A program made the position numbers and the translations under genes. This document shows, piece by piece, positions 1 through 8,706 of a stretch of 64,000 nt of DNA. The DNA lies in NCBI RefSeq assembly GCF_000961795.1, contig NZ_LADU01000099.1, positions 1 to 64,000 on the forward strand, in the 5' to 3' direction. This stretch comes from Hyphomonas sp. BRH_c22. GTDB lineage: Bacteria > Pseudomonadota > Alphaproteobacteria > Caulobacterales > Hyphomonadaceae. Within the stretch, counting starts at the first letter, position 1. Every line of letters starts with the position of its first letter. The notes under the pieces were generated by a model. The model did not search any database, was not told the origin of the DNA, and worked only from the letters and a program-made list of their open reading frames with translations.

Positions 1-1076
1 ACGCATTGGGCGCGGTCACCGAACGCCTCGAACAGGAAGCGTTCCGTGCCGGTGAGCCAGGCCTGCCCGCCAAGGGCGCACAGCTCGTCATAGAGGGCTG
101 CGCGGCGGTCGGGGTCGAGGTGCGCGGCGGCTTCATCGAGCAGTAGCAAGGGCGCCGGACCATCGCCGTCGGCCCTCAGCGCGCCAGCCGAGGCAAGTAT
201 CAGGCCGATGAGGAGCGCCTTCTGCTGCCCGGTCGAGGCATCGCGGGCTGGGGCGCCGGTGGGACGGTGAATGACCATGAGGTCAGAGCGGTGCGGGCCG
301 TCAATCGTGCGCCCGGCGGCAATGTCGCGGCGGCGTGTCGTGCGGAAGGTTTCGGCCAGCGCCTCGAAAATCGACTTGAAATCGTCACCGCGCAGGGCCG
401 CCTGTTCGGCATCGCCGTCCAGCGTCAGGTCTGCCTTGGGAAAATGGCCCTCGGGCCGGGCTTCGATGGCGACTTGCAGGGATTCCAGTACATGGGCGCG
501 ATTGATGGCAATCTCGGCGCCGGCCTCGGCCATGCGCGCCTCGATTGCGTCGGCCCATGCCGGATCGACATGCCCGCGTTCGAGGAGGGCATTGCGCTCG
601 CGCATCGCCTGTTCGTACCGGCTGGCGGCGCGGCCATGGGTCGGCACATGCGACATGACCTGGCGGTCAAGGAAGCGCCGGCGGTCGGACGCCCCGCCCC
701 GGAACACGCTGTCCATGGAAGGGGTCAGCCAGACGATGCGGATCAGGTCTGCGAGGTCTGATGCGGTGGCGGAGGCGCCATCGACGCGGACATTGCGCTT
801 GGCGCCGGAGCCGCTTTCGAGCGCCACACCGATCTTCTGGTCATTGGCGAGCGTGGCTGCGACTGTCCAGCCGCCCGCGGCATCCTTGCGGACCATTTCC
901 GGCAGGGTGGCAGACCGCAGCCCGCGCCCGGGGCCGAGCTGGCTGACGGCTTCGAGCAGGTTGGTCTTGCCCGCGCCATTCGCGCCGAACAGGCAGACGT
1001 GGCGACCGTCGAGATGCAGGGAGAGCGCCGCGTAGTTGCGGAAGTCCGTCAGCGAAAGGCGGGTGAGCGCGGTCAT
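1..1076 (-). CDS. recF: DNA replication and repair protein RecF (3' end cut by window edge)
   Basis: RecF is an SMC-like ATPase that loads RecA at gapped DNA through RecFOR. The N-terminus begins MTALTRLSLTDFRNY, followed by the Walker A motif GANGAGKTN at residues 31-39. Further in are the typical segments SVFRGGASDRRRFLDR and, near the cut end, LTGTERFLFEAFGDRAQ. About 358 codons lie in the window, so only the last few residues are missing compared with a usual length of 360-380. The ATG at 1076 directly precedes the conserved LTRLSLTDFRNY. The gene is last in the dnaA-dnaN-recF order but is separated from dnaN by a small unrelated gene. The identification is secure. Confidence 0.96.
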   Translation of the reverse strand, partial: MTALTRLSLTDFRNYAALSLHLDGRHVCLFGANGAGKTNLLEAVSQLGPGRGLRSATLPEMVRKDAAGGWTVAATLANDQKIGVALESGSGAKRNVRVDGASATASDLADLIRIVWLTPSMDSVFRGGASDRRRFLDRQVMSHVPTHGRAASRYEQAMRERNALLERGHVDPAWADAIEARMAEAGAEIAINRAHVLESLQVAIEARPEGHFPKADLTLDGDAEQAALRGDDFKSIFEALAETFRTTRRRDIAAGRTIDGPHRSDLMVIHRPTGAPARDASTGQQKALLIGLILASAGALRADGDGPAPLLLLDEAAAHLDPDRRAALYDELCALGGQAWLTGTERFLFEAFGDRAQC

Positions 1077-1098
1077 GACATGCCGGGGGGCCGGGAAA

Positions 1099-1494
1099 TC
1101 ATGTCGCCGTCAGGCCGTGGCCGCCGACGGGTGCGGTCTCGGCGACCTGCTGCATGCCGGCGATCAGGGGGCGGCCTTCCTGGATGGCGGCCTGGACAGA
1201 CGGCAGCAATAGGCTGGCCTTGTGGCTGTCGGCATTGTCCCAGACCTCGGTGATCCACAGCGCATTGGGATCGCCTGGATCATTGGCGACGATATAGCTG
1301 AGGCAGCCGGGCATGTCGCGCAGGCCCTTCAGCAAGATGGCCGCCAGCCGGTCACGGTCGCCGTCCGTGGAAGTGAATTTGCCGATCAGTCCATACATCG
1401 TGTTGGTCTGCGTCCCTGGTGATGCACATGCGCCGAAGCTGGCCGTTGCAGCCGCGCCGATCAGAAACCGGCGGCGGTGCAGGGCCAGGATCAT
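1099..1494 (-). CDS. Small exported protein with antibiotic-biosynthesis-monooxygenase (ABM) fold
   Basis: The protein has 131 residues. The N-terminus HRRRFLIGAAATASFGAC combines a Tat-like RRR-F pattern with a lipobox ending at Cys23, so an exported lipoprotein is likely. Residues 33-120 (MYGLIGKFTS, GCLSYIVANDP, LWITEVWDNADSHKASL) follow the ABM/quinol monooxygenase ferredoxin-like dimer pattern seen in YgiN-type proteins. The substrate cannot be told. It starts four bases after the dnaN stop and ends 22 bases before recF, so it is probably co-transcribed within the replication block. That is an unusual place for such a gene. The fold is fairly sure and the function is unknown. Confidence 0.8.
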   Translation of the reverse strand: MILALHRRRFLIGAAATASFGACASPGTQTNTMYGLIGKFTSTDGDRDRLAAILLKGLRDMPGCLSYIVANDPGDPNALWITEVWDNADSHKASLLLPSVQAAIQEGRPLIAGMQQVAETAPVGGHGLTAT

Positions 1495-1498
1495 GACA

Positions 1499-2620
1499 TT
1501 ACACCCGAAGCGGCATCAGCACATAGCGCGCGCTGTCGTCCGACGGGTCGAGCACGAGCGCGGGGGAGGCCGGATCGTTGAACATGAACTCGGCGGTCTC
1601 AGCCTCGATCTGGCCAGCGATGTCGAGGAGGTATTTGGCGTTGAAGCCGATCTCCATCGGGTCAGAGCCGTATTCGGCTTCAAGCTCTTCATTGCCGGCG
1701 CCAGTTTCGGCATGGTTGACCGCAAGGGTCAGCTTGCCTTCGGACAGTGACATCTTGACCGAACGCGAGCGCTCTGCCGAAACGGTCGAGACGCGGTCGA
1801 CAGCGGCCTCGAAGGCCTTGTTGTCGACGACGAGTTTCTTGTCATTGCCCTTGGGAATGACGCGCGAATAGTCGGGGAAGGATCCGTCGATCAGTTTCGA
1901 TGTCAGCACAGCGCGGCCCGCGCGCACCACGATCTTGGTGTCGGACACTTCAATCTCGATATCGCCGTCAATCGCATCGACGAGGCGGCGCGCTTCGGCG
2001 ACAGCCTTGCGCGGGACGATCACGCCTTCGAGATTTTCAGATCCCTTCGGCGCAGGAATTTCGGCGAGGGCCAGACGGTGACCGTCAGTGGCGACCGTGC
2101 GCAGGACCGGGGTGCCATCGTCTGACTTGACGCCGTGAAGATAGACGCCGTTGAGATAGTAGCGGGTCTCTTCGGTCGAGATCGCAAAGCGCGTCTTGTC
2201 GATCAGGCGGGCGAAATCCTTCGCGTCGACCGAGAAGCTGGTCGCGCCGTCATCGCTGCTCATCGTCTGGAAATCGGAGGCGGGCAGGGTGGGCAGTTCG
2301 AAGTGCGAACGGCCTGCGCGGATCGTGAGGCGCTGGTTGTCGGGCTGGGTTTCGAGTTCAACCTCTGCGCCGGCGGGCAGCTTGCGGATCACGTCGAACA
2401 AGGTCCCGGCGGGCGCAGTGATCGCCCCTTCCGCCGTGACTTTCGCGTCGGCGCTGTCGACGGCCTCGATGTCGAGATCCGTCGCGGTGAGCTTCAACTG
2501 GCCCTTGCTGGCCTGCAGCAGGACGTTCGACAGGATCGGAATCGTATTGCGGCGCTCAACGACGTTCTGCACATGCGAGAGGGCATTGAGGAGATCGCTG
2601 CGTTCAATGGTTAGCTTCAT
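1499..2620 (-). CDS. dnaN: DNA polymerase III beta subunit (sliding clamp)
   Basis: The beta clamp is a homodimeric ring that tethers replicative polymerase to DNA. The 373-residue length is standard for three clamp domains. Recognisable segments are the start MKLTIERSDLLNALSHVQ, the middle DGHRLALAEI, and the C-terminal peptide-binding end SARYVLMPLRV, which gives the usual M-P-L/M-R ending. It lies about 200 bases downstream of dnaA with a strong hairpin between, so it may have its own promoter or depend on read-through. No abnormality was seen. Confidence 0.98.
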   Translation of the reverse strand: MKLTIERSDLLNALSHVQNVVERRNTIPILSNVLLQASKGQLKLTATDLDIEAVDSADAKVTAEGAITAPAGTLFDVIRKLPAGAEVELETQPDNQRLTIRAGRSHFELPTLPASDFQTMSSDDGATSFSVDAKDFARLIDKTRFAISTEETRYYLNGVYLHGVKSDDGTPVLRTVATDGHRLALAEIPAPKGSENLEGVIVPRKAVAEARRLVDAIDGDIEIEVSDTKIVVRAGRAVLTSKLIDGSFPDYSRVIPKGNDKKLVVDNKAFEAAVDRVSTVSAERSRSVKMSLSEGKLTLAVNHAETGAGNEELEAEYGSDPMEIGFNAKYLLDIAGQIEAETAEFMFNDPASPALVLDPSDDSARYVLMPLRV

Positions 2621-2721
2621 CTGTTTGTCCGTCCCTCACCGGCGCCCGGTGCGCCTGTCTGCCTGGTCATATTCGATTGGACTGGTTCGTGCCGAACGGG
2701 CTGGAGGCCCCTGGCAGAATC

Positions 2722-2748
2722 AGCCCGCTCTCTGGTGGAGAGCGGGCT
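2722..2748 (-). terminator. Perfect hairpin between dnaA and dnaN
   Basis: An 11-bp perfect stem (AGCCCGCTCTC paired with GAGAGCGGGCT) has a 5-base loop. It follows the dnaA stop and precedes dnaN on the minus strand. No T-run follows on either strand, so it could be a partial terminator, an RNA-processing or stability element, or an attenuator that sets the dnaA:dnaN ratio. The structure is seen; the role is inferred. Confidence 0.5.
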
Positions 2749-2819
2749 AAGAACCCTTAAACAATCGGGCGGAAAAGCCAAGCGCCGATCCGGCGATGCC
2801 CAAGGGATACCTGGCGGTT

Positions 2820-4304
2820 CTAGTTTGCGCCTGCCGCCTGGAGCTCGAAAATCGCCTCGGACACACGGGCAATGTCGCCCGCCAGTTCCGGGTCGGTTGC
2901 GATATTCTTCGTCACCTTCCGGTGGGCGTAGAGGATGGTCGTGTGATCGCGCTTGCCGAAACTGTGACCGATCTGTGGAAGCGACTTGCCGGTCTTTTCG
3001 CGGCAGAGATACATGGCCACCTGACGCGGATAGACGACTGCACGGGCCTTGCAAGGGCTTTCCAGATCGCTCTTGGAGATGTTGAACACCTTCATTGTCG
3101 CACGCTTGACGAGTTCGATCGTGGGCACTTTGATTTCTCCCTGATGGCGCCGGATCACGCGGTCCAGCATGTCCATGGTCGGGGCCCGGTCACCGAAGCC
3201 GGCTTCGGTGTAAAGGCTCCAGATCGCACCGGTCAGCTCGCGGCCGGGGCCACGGATGCCCGCATTGATGCGCGTGATCATTTCGTCGGTCAGGACAAAG
3301 TCTGGATGCCCCGCTTCTATGTGGGCTGCAAGGCGCACAAGGATTTCGCGGCGCATGTCAGCGTCGGGAAGCCCCACTTCGACAGCGATCGAGCCCTTCA
3401 GCTCGGCCCGCATGCGGGGGCCGAAGCCTGTGACATCGCCAGGGGCTTCATCGCCTGCCAGAACCACCTGACCGCCATTGCCGGTGACTTCGCGGATGTT
3501 CTGGTAGAGCTCGGTCTCGGTGCCCGGTTTGCCGGCGATACGGTGCAGGTCGTCGATCAGCAGGAGCGTCGCCGACCGAAGACGCCTTTTCAGCCCGCTC
3601 GTGTCCTTGGCCTTCACGCCGTCATGATAGGCCGACATGAATTCCTCGGCCGTGAGATAGACGACGACCCGCTCGGAATCGCTGGCTTCAACCCGGTTCT
3701 TCAGCGCCACCAGCAAATGCGTCTTGCCGGTGCCCTGACGGCCATAGATCAGCGTTGTCGATGTTCCGACGGTCTGGCCTGCCGCAATCCGCTGCGCAAG
3801 CTGTACGGCTATCTCGTTCGACTGGCCGACGACCAGCGTCTCGAATGTCATCTCGGGCGCGCCGTTTGCACTGGAGGCACCTGTCGGCTTCTCGCCATCG
3901 CCAGAACCTGCGATCGCGGGCTCCGGTTGGGGCGCAGCCGCCATGTCGGCCCAGGGATCGGACACGAGATCGCGAATTTCAGCGCGCGCATTGCGCCAGC
4001 ATTCGAGCCGGATGCCGCGCCGGGCAGGATCGAGTTCACGCCATGTGCGCTGGATCAGCCGCTTGTGCTCAGCCACGACGCGGTCATAGGCAAGGGGATC
4101 ACGGGCCGCGATCACCATTTCACCATCGACTTCCGCAATCAGGCGCAGGTCTTCGATCCAACGGTCATAATCCGTTGCGTTCAACACGGTTGCCAGCTTT
4201 TCCCGAACTTGTGTCCAGATCGCCTGGCCTGGGAGATTATTGACTTTTTCCGTGCCCGAAAACTCTACGCCATGCTCAGAATCAAAAAGTGTATTTCGGT
4301 CCAT
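2820..4304 (-). CDS. dnaA: Chromosomal replication initiator DnaA (divergent AAA+ core)
   Basis: The protein has 494 residues. Domain I is residues 1-90 and a Pro/Ala/Gly linker lies near 125-150. The AAA+ core starts TFETLVVGQSNE and has Walker A GRQGTGKTHLL (Lys194) and Walker B LLIDDLHRIAG. Sensor II is GRELTGA. Domain IV carries the signature KSLPQIGHSFGKRDHTTIL, which recognises DnaA boxes. The core departs from the usual family. Box VII, normally DRLKSRF, reads PRMRAEL, so Glu301 stands where the arginine finger is expected, and sensor I reads VLAGD rather than LTSD. Position beside dnaN supports this as the true initiator. The start at 4304 fits the length of domain I. Confidence 0.95.
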   Translation of the reverse strand: MDRNTLFDSEHGVEFSGTEKVNNLPGQAIWTQVREKLATVLNATDYDRWIEDLRLIAEVDGEMVIAARDPLAYDRVVAEHKRLIQRTWRELDPARRGIRLECWRNARAEIRDLVSDPWADMAAAPQPEPAIAGSGDGEKPTGASSANGAPEMTFETLVVGQSNEIAVQLAQRIAAGQTVGTSTTLIYGRQGTGKTHLLVALKNRVEASDSERVVVYLTAEEFMSAYHDGVKAKDTSGLKRRLRSATLLLIDDLHRIAGKPGTETELYQNIREVTGNGGQVVLAGDEAPGDVTGFGPRMRAELKGSIAVEVGLPDADMRREILVRLAAHIEAGHPDFVLTDEMITRINAGIRGPGRELTGAIWSLYTEAGFGDRAPTMDMLDRVIRRHQGEIKVPTIELVKRATMKVFNISKSDLESPCKARAVVYPRQVAMYLCREKTGKSLPQIGHSFGKRDHTTILYAHRKVTKNIATDPELAGDIARVSEAIFELQAAGAN

Positions 4305-4353
4305 CGCCGAGCCCCATTTTCTTGTTATGTTTAGTCCTGATCAGCAGGCACGC

Positions 4354-4409
4354 AACTCTCCCTCCAGATATCTATCTGGGCCCCGTAAATACTCCGTGCA
4401 GGGAGAGTT
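4354..4409. repeat. Nested inverted repeats upstream of dnaA
   Basis: An outer 10-bp perfect inverted repeat (AACTCTCCCT at 4354-4363 and AGGGAGAGTT at 4400-4409) encloses an inner near-palindrome, CCAGATA-TC-TATCTGG, at 4364-4379. It lies 50-105 bases before the dnaA start codon. It may be a regulator site or a folded 5' leader that controls dnaA translation. The repeats are seen directly; the role is inference. Confidence 0.55.
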
Positions 4410-4417
4410 AAAAGCTG

Positions 4418-4426
4418 ATATCCACA
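4418..4426 (+). promoter_or_regulatory. DnaA-box-like 9-mer
   Basis: ATATCCACA matches the DnaA box TTATCCACA at eight of nine positions and sits about 115 bases upstream of dnaA. It could serve autoregulation of dnaA. A single 8/9 match can occur by chance, so support is weak. Confidence 0.35.
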
Positions 4427-4795
4427 AGGTACCGTCAGGCCGAATTGGTGGCAAGTGTATCTTTTTGATGACGACGGGAATTGGCTGGTTGACTCTTGCG
4501 CCATGTCTTCAAAATCGCATCAAAATCAGCCGCTTATCAGGTGCATTTTTTTTGTGAGTGAGTCATCCGGCGCAATCGTTCGCGTCTGTTCTGTCAACAC
4601 CCCTGATGGAAAATTGGCTGTGAAATTCCGGTCAAAATCTGCTTCTTTTTGATCCGCGTATTCAAGCCGCCCGATCCTGCATCTCTGGCCTGTCAAACTG
4701 CGCAAAAATGCTGCAACGGACCAGAATATTTTGTCGAATAAAGTAGACCATATTCCGGGCGGGCTGACGAGAAACCGATCATTAATTCGGCGCAA

Positions 4796-4830
4796 GAAAA
4801 AGCCCGCCAGGGATGAGCCGGGCGGGCTTT
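4796..4830 (-). terminator. Rho-independent terminator of rpsT
   Basis: A 10-bp stem (AAAGCCCGCC with GGCGGGCTTT) and a 12-base loop lie just after the rpsT stop. Reading on the minus strand, the stem is followed by TTCTTG, giving a short U-rich tail. Confidence 0.8.
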
Positions 4831-4863
4831 GATTTTGTGTATCGGACAGTGCCCGAAAAGGCC

Positions 4864-5127
4864 TCAGCCCATCGCGTTGACGCGGGCCGAGAGACGCGAA
4901 ACTTTGCGCGAAGATGTGTTCTTGTGCATCACGCCCTTGGTGACGGCGCGCATCAGCTCAGGCTGTGCGACGCGCAGGGCGTCCTGTGCAGCGGATTTGT
5001 CGCCTGCGGCGATGGCTTCCTCGACCTTGCGGACATATGTGCGCACACGCGAGCGGCGCGCCTTATTGACCTCGGTGCGAGCCGCAATCTTGCGGACCAT
5101 CTTCTTGGCGGAACGGGTATTTGCCAT
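4864..5127 (-). CDS. rpsT: 30S ribosomal protein S20
   Basis: The 87-residue basic protein starts [20 protein letters not shown] and contains [17 protein letters not shown] near its end, both typical of S20, which binds 16S rRNA in the body of the small subunit. I chose the ATG at 5127 because AGGAG lies at the right distance before it. An upstream in-frame start would add 19 residues foreign to the family. It is monocistronic, closed by the adjacent terminator. Confidence 0.98.
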   Translation of the reverse strand: MANTRSAKKMVRKIAARTEVNKARRSRVRTYVRKVEEAIAAGDKSAAQDALRVAQPELMRAVTKGVMHKNTSSRKVSRLSARVNAMG

Positions 5128-5242
5128 GTCTAACTCCTGAAGCCCGAAGGAGACCTCCCTCAAGCTGAAGGCGGGGGCATACATAAACGGTGCGAATGCG
5201 TCAACTGGGGGGCTGACAGAAAACTGCTGTCCCTGGCCGTCC

Positions 5243-6310
5243 CTACTCAGTTTCCGGTGCGTCTTCAGTCTCCGAAGCCATTGCCTGAAGCCTCTCGGTC
5301 AGGGCGGCGTTGCCTTCCAGTCCCAGCTCCTTTGCCGAAAAGACAACGAGTCCGCCTGATTTCGCCAGCATGGACACGATATTCTGGCGCGTCTGCATCT
5401 CCATCAGGCTCAGCAGCGCAGAAATCTGCTCGGGGCTGCGATCACGGAACTGGTCCAGCAATTTGTCGAGTTCCGTGCCGAGGAACTGCATGGCGCCCGG
5501 CGTCTCCGTGCCGCGCGATCCCAAATCCACCGGCTCAGCGGCGGGCGCCAGTGCCAGGCGCCGGGGCTCGGTCGCGGCACCTGTTCCATCCGTGGAGGCG
5601 CCAGCCTCGTCCGACATCAACGAGCGTGATGCGACCATGACCTCACTGGGAAGGGTGGAGCCGTCGCGATAGCTGAAGCGGGCCTCGAAGACGGACACGC
5701 CAAGCGGTACGCCAAGGTCACCGCTGCCGGTTTCCATGCCGGCGAGTTCCTCGGTGACTTCGCGCTCAATTTCATGATGGCTTTCGCGCAGCTGCTCGTC
5801 CTTGCGCCGGCCGATGGCCCCGGAAAAGGCAGACCGGATGCGCCGCTCGAACTGATCACCGAAATCGCCGAGACGAGCGAGGTCCGTCACACGGTCGCGA
5901 TTGACGCAGAAGCTGACCGATGAGGTGACAGTCACCTCATGCCCGTCATTCGTGACAGCTGTGAAGGGGAACGGCGTGGTCGTGTGAATACGCAGCGATA
6001 TGGCGCCGGATTCGGTGACGAGATGGTCGTGTGCAAGCGAATTGAAGCGCGGATCGTAGACGGGGAACCGCAAGTGCTGGCGGCGCTGGAACTGGACGAT
6101 GCGCGGATCGCCAAACCTGATCTTCATGTCAGAGGCCAGAGCCTGGATCCGTCCATCAGGGTTGCGAACGAGATAGGTTTCATCGTCGCCGGATAGAATG
6201 AATGGCCCGCGAGACCTGTGAATCAAGGCTGCTACTGCGACGCCGATCACGAATAATGCCACAAGTACGCTGACAAACAGGCCGGCCGAAACCGCGCTTA
6301 CCTCACCCAT
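5243..6310 (-). CDS. Membrane-anchored SPFH/band-7-like protein
   Basis: The protein has 355 residues. One membrane segment lies near residues 8-30 ([21 protein letters not shown]). A domain at about 65-210 then resembles SPFH/band-7 proteins: a beta-rich [17 protein letters not shown] segment followed by a charged helix [18 protein letters not shown]. The C-terminal part is Ala/Pro/Glu rich and ends in a short helical region. I prefer the ATG at 6310, preceded by GAAGGG, over a GTG 18 codons upstream. A scaffold or membrane-organising role would fit the fold but is inference. The family call is moderate. Confidence 0.65.
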   Translation of the reverse strand: MGEVSAVSAGLFVSVLVALFVIGVAVAALIHRSRGPFILSGDDETYLVRNPDGRIQALASDMKIRFGDPRIVQFQRRQHLRFPVYDPRFNSLAHDHLVTESGAISLRIHTTTPFPFTAVTNDGHEVTVTSSVSFCVNRDRVTDLARLGDFGDQFERRIRSAFSGAIGRRKDEQLRESHHEIEREVTEELAGMETGSGDLGVPLGVSVFEARFSYRDGSTLPSEVMVASRSLMSDEAGASTDGTGAATEPRRLALAPAAEPVDLGSRGTETPGAMQFLGTELDKLLDQFRDRSPEQISALLSLMEMQTRQNIVSMLAKSGGLVVFSAKELGLEGNAALTERLQAMASETEDAPETE

Positions 6311-6403
6311 TACTGTCCCTTCCGCCAAGTCGCCCCCGCCCTGTAGACTGGCTGAGGCTAACACAGACTTGTTCGTAAGGAGAATAGGGACTGTGCGGGG
6401 CGT

Positions 6404-7186
6404 CTAGCGGTCCTTGAAGTGCGCCGAGCGCTTCTCGACATAGGCCGACATGCCTTCTTTCTGGTCTTCGGTCGCGAACAGAGACTGGAACAGGCGCCGC
6501 TCGAACCGGATGCCCTGGGACATGGGCGTTTCATAGGCGGCGTTGATGGCTTCCTTTGTCATCATCGCTGCAGCGCGTGGCATGGACGCAATCGTGCGCG
6601 CCATTTCACGGACGACATCCATCAGGTCGTCGGCCGGAACGACCCGCGCGACCAGGCCGCAGCGTTCCGCTTCGGCGGCTTCCATCATGCGGCCGGTCAG
6701 GCAGAGTTCCATGGCTTTCGACTTGCCGATGAAGCGGGCCAGCCGCTGCGTGCCGCCGGCGCCCGGCATGACGCCGAGACGGATTTCGGGCTGGCCGAAC
6801 CGGGCTGAGTCTGCTGCAATCACGATGTCGCACATCATGGCCAGTTCGCACCCGCCCCCGACCGCATAGCCGCTGACGGCAGCGATCATGGGTTTGCGGG
6901 CGCTGGCGGCGCGTTCCCAATTACGGGTGATGAGGTCTTCATAATAGGCTGCCGGATAGTCCTGATCCATGATCTCGCGGATATCGGCGCCACCTGAAAA
7001 GGCCTTGCGCGAGCCTGTCAGCACGATGCAGCCGATTTCCTTGTCGGCCTCGAAGCGGTCGATGGCGTGCGTCAGTTCCGTCATCATCGCGTCGTTCAGT
7101 GCGTTGAGGTGATCGGGACGGTTCAACGTGATGATGGCGACGCCGGTGTCGGCATCAGACTCGGTCAACAACGTATTGTATGACAT
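6404..7186 (-). CDS. Enoyl-CoA hydratase/isomerase (crotonase family)
   Basis: The 260-residue soluble protein hydrates or isomerises an enoyl-CoA, most likely in fatty-acid or aromatic beta-oxidation. The oxyanion-hole segments KAFSGGADI (about 62-70) and GYAVGGGCELAM are present. The two catalytic glutamates of true hydratases are kept, in GCELA and in PEIRLGVMPGAGGTQRL. The length is usual for a stand-alone hydratase such as FadB1/PaaF types. The next gene upstream on this strand is an oxidoreductase separated by a terminator, so it is probably transcribed alone. Confidence 0.93.
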   Translation of the reverse strand: MSYNTLLTESDADTGVAIITLNRPDHLNALNDAMMTELTHAIDRFEADKEIGCIVLTGSRKAFSGGADIREIMDQDYPAAYYEDLITRNWERAASARKPMIAAVSGYAVGGGCELAMMCDIVIAADSARFGQPEIRLGVMPGAGGTQRLARFIGKSKAMELCLTGRMMEAAEAERCGLVARVVPADDLMDVVREMARTIASMPRAAAMMTKEAINAAYETPMSQGIRFERRLFQSLFATEDQKEGMSAYVEKRSAHFKDR

Positions 7187-7374
7187 GGGGCGACGGGTCC
7201 TTCTTGCGGCCGATGGTTCGGCCTGGGGCGCTGGCGTTCTGCTCGCAGCTGCCGGATTGGTTGATTTTTGGGGGATAATATCATGCCGGATATCTTGGTC
7301 CGGTGGAGGATGAGGCGGTTAACGACTCTCCGGTTACGACCGCGATGAGGGGCGGACGCGGGCGCTATAGCCTG

Positions 7375-7399
7375 AAAAAGGGGCGCTTGTCACCCTTTT
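7375..7399 (-). terminator. Rho-independent terminator after the saccharopine-dehydrogenase-like gene
   Basis: On the minus strand AAAAGGG pairs with CCCTTTT (7 bp, 10-base loop) and the stem runs straight into five T residues. It begins three bases after the stop codon at 7403. Confidence 0.75.
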
Positions 7400-7402
7400 G
7401 CC

Positions 7403-8581
7403 TCATTTGTCGATACTGAAGGTTAATCCGGCATTCGCCTGGAGGCGGGCGACAAGCGTGAGTCCCATGGCTGATGCGGGCGTATAGATGCCGCCTGCGA
7501 GGTCGGTGCAGTCCTTGACGAGGCAGATGGCTGACTCGGCGATCATTTTGGACGTGGAACCATAGCCGGGATCCTTGTCGCCTTTGACCGTGGCCCGGAT
7601 TCTGTCGCCATTTTTCGTGATGCCGAGCAGCGCGAAATCGTAGTGACCGGCTTCACGTTCGGCCTTTGACGGGCCTTCGCCAGGCTTGGGCGCGTCATCC
7701 CCGCCCATCGGATCGCTTTTGGCCACCATTTCGGCCGCCGCCTTTCCGGCTTCGCCCGGACCTGTCAGCATCATTTCGTCATAGACAAAGTCGCGCCCGT
7801 AGGGGTGGCCCATCAGCGCATTCGAACGGTGGATGTTCTTGGTGTTGATCGTGGCCATGATGAAAGGGGCGGCCCAGGATCCGAAATCCTCGTCTTCCTG
7901 AACGGACATGCCGTGCGGCTGTTCGGGGCCTTCAAACCCGCCGGCGAGCGAAAAGGGGTTGCGCAGGACAGCCATCACAGCGGGCTCGCGCATGGCGCGG
8001 GCCATGGTTTCGCGGCCTGACGCAGCCGTGCCGCCGGAGAACGTGCCGGCCATCGCACGCATGCGCCCTTTGACCCGAACCGCCGGTGTGGAGAACTGGC
8101 GCATCATTTCGTTCTGAAGGAACAGTACGCCGAGATCGAACGGTATCGAGTCGAAGCCGCACGAGAAGACGATGCGCGCACCGCTTTTCTTTGCCTTGGT
8201 TTCATAGGCGGCGATCATGTCGTGCATCCATGCGACTTCGCCGCAGAGGTCGACATAGTCGGTGCCGTGGGTGGCGCAGGCCTCGACGAGAGGTGTGCCG
8301 TAAAGCTGGTAAGGGCCGACCGTCGTCAGGACGCAACGTGCGGACTTGACCATGGCTTCCAGAGACGCCGGGTCTGACGCGTCAGCCACGATGAGGTCGA
8401 CCGACTTCGCGATCCCCATTTCGTCGCGCACGGCTTTCAGCTTGTCGAGGGACCGCCCGGCCATGGCCCAGTTGACGTCCTTGCCGACGCCGTAGGTGTT
8501 ATTCATGTATTCGGCGACGAGCCGCCCGGTGAAACCTGTGGCCCCATAGATGACGACATCAAATTCGGCAGACGAGTTCAT
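7403..8581 (-). CDS. Saccharopine dehydrogenase-like NAD(P)-binding oxidoreductase
   Basis: The protein has 392 residues. Its N-terminal Rossmann motif FDVVIYGATGFTGRLVAEYM, followed by WAMAGRS, is typical of the saccharopine-dehydrogenase-like family that includes mycobacterial trans-acting enoyl reductases and human SCCPDH. Further family segments are TTVGPYQLYGTPLVEACATHGTDY and CGFDSIPFDLG. The true substrate is unknown; a role in lipid metabolism is plausible from the relatives. I chose the ATG at 8581, preceded by GGAGG. A longer reading frame upstream lacks a ribosome site and would overlap the leader of the divergent gene. Confidence 0.85.
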   Translation of the reverse strand: MNSSAEFDVVIYGATGFTGRLVAEYMNNTYGVGKDVNWAMAGRSLDKLKAVRDEMGIAKSVDLIVADASDPASLEAMVKSARCVLTTVGPYQLYGTPLVEACATHGTDYVDLCGEVAWMHDMIAAYETKAKKSGARIVFSCGFDSIPFDLGVLFLQNEMMRQFSTPAVRVKGRMRAMAGTFSGGTAASGRETMARAMREPAVMAVLRNPFSLAGGFEGPEQPHGMSVQEDEDFGSWAAPFIMATINTKNIHRSNALMGHPYGRDFVYDEMMLTGPGEAGKAAAEMVAKSDPMGGDDAPKPGEGPSKAEREAGHYDFALLGITKNGDRIRATVKGDKDPGYGSTSKMIAESAICLVKDCTDLAGGIYTPASAMGLTLVARLQANAGLTFSIDK

Positions 8582-8706
8582 GGGGCAGCCTCCAGCATTC
8601 TGAGCGCCCAGACTTGCCTCACTCGAAGGGGTGCCGCAACCATCGGGGCGGTCTTTTTGCAAATGCCACCCCTGCCTTTCGGCTGGAAACAGCCTATATC
8701 GCCCCT

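Larger units (their letters stand above)
4305..4795. other. Gene-free dnaA upstream region
   Basis: About 490 bases without a convincing gene lie between the dnaA start and the rpsT terminator. The region is visibly richer in A+T than the flanks, with runs of A and T. It holds nested inverted repeats at 4354-4409 and one near-match to a DnaA box at 4418-4426 (8 of 9 to TTATCCACA). It presumably contains the dnaA promoter and a long 5' leader. A lone box is too little to call an origin. Confidence 0.5.

Noticed and set aside
2796..4334. 512-codon plus-strand frame opposite dnaA
   Set aside because: It is antisense to dnaA, which has complete domain IV and Walker motifs.
4526..4795. 89-codon minus-strand frame between dnaA and rpsT
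   Set aside because: It has no ribosome site or family feature and lies in the A+T-rich control region.
4305..4795. Chromosomal origin upstream of dnaA
   Set aside because: Only one imperfect DnaA box is visible, and in many alphaproteobacteria the origin is not beside dnaA.
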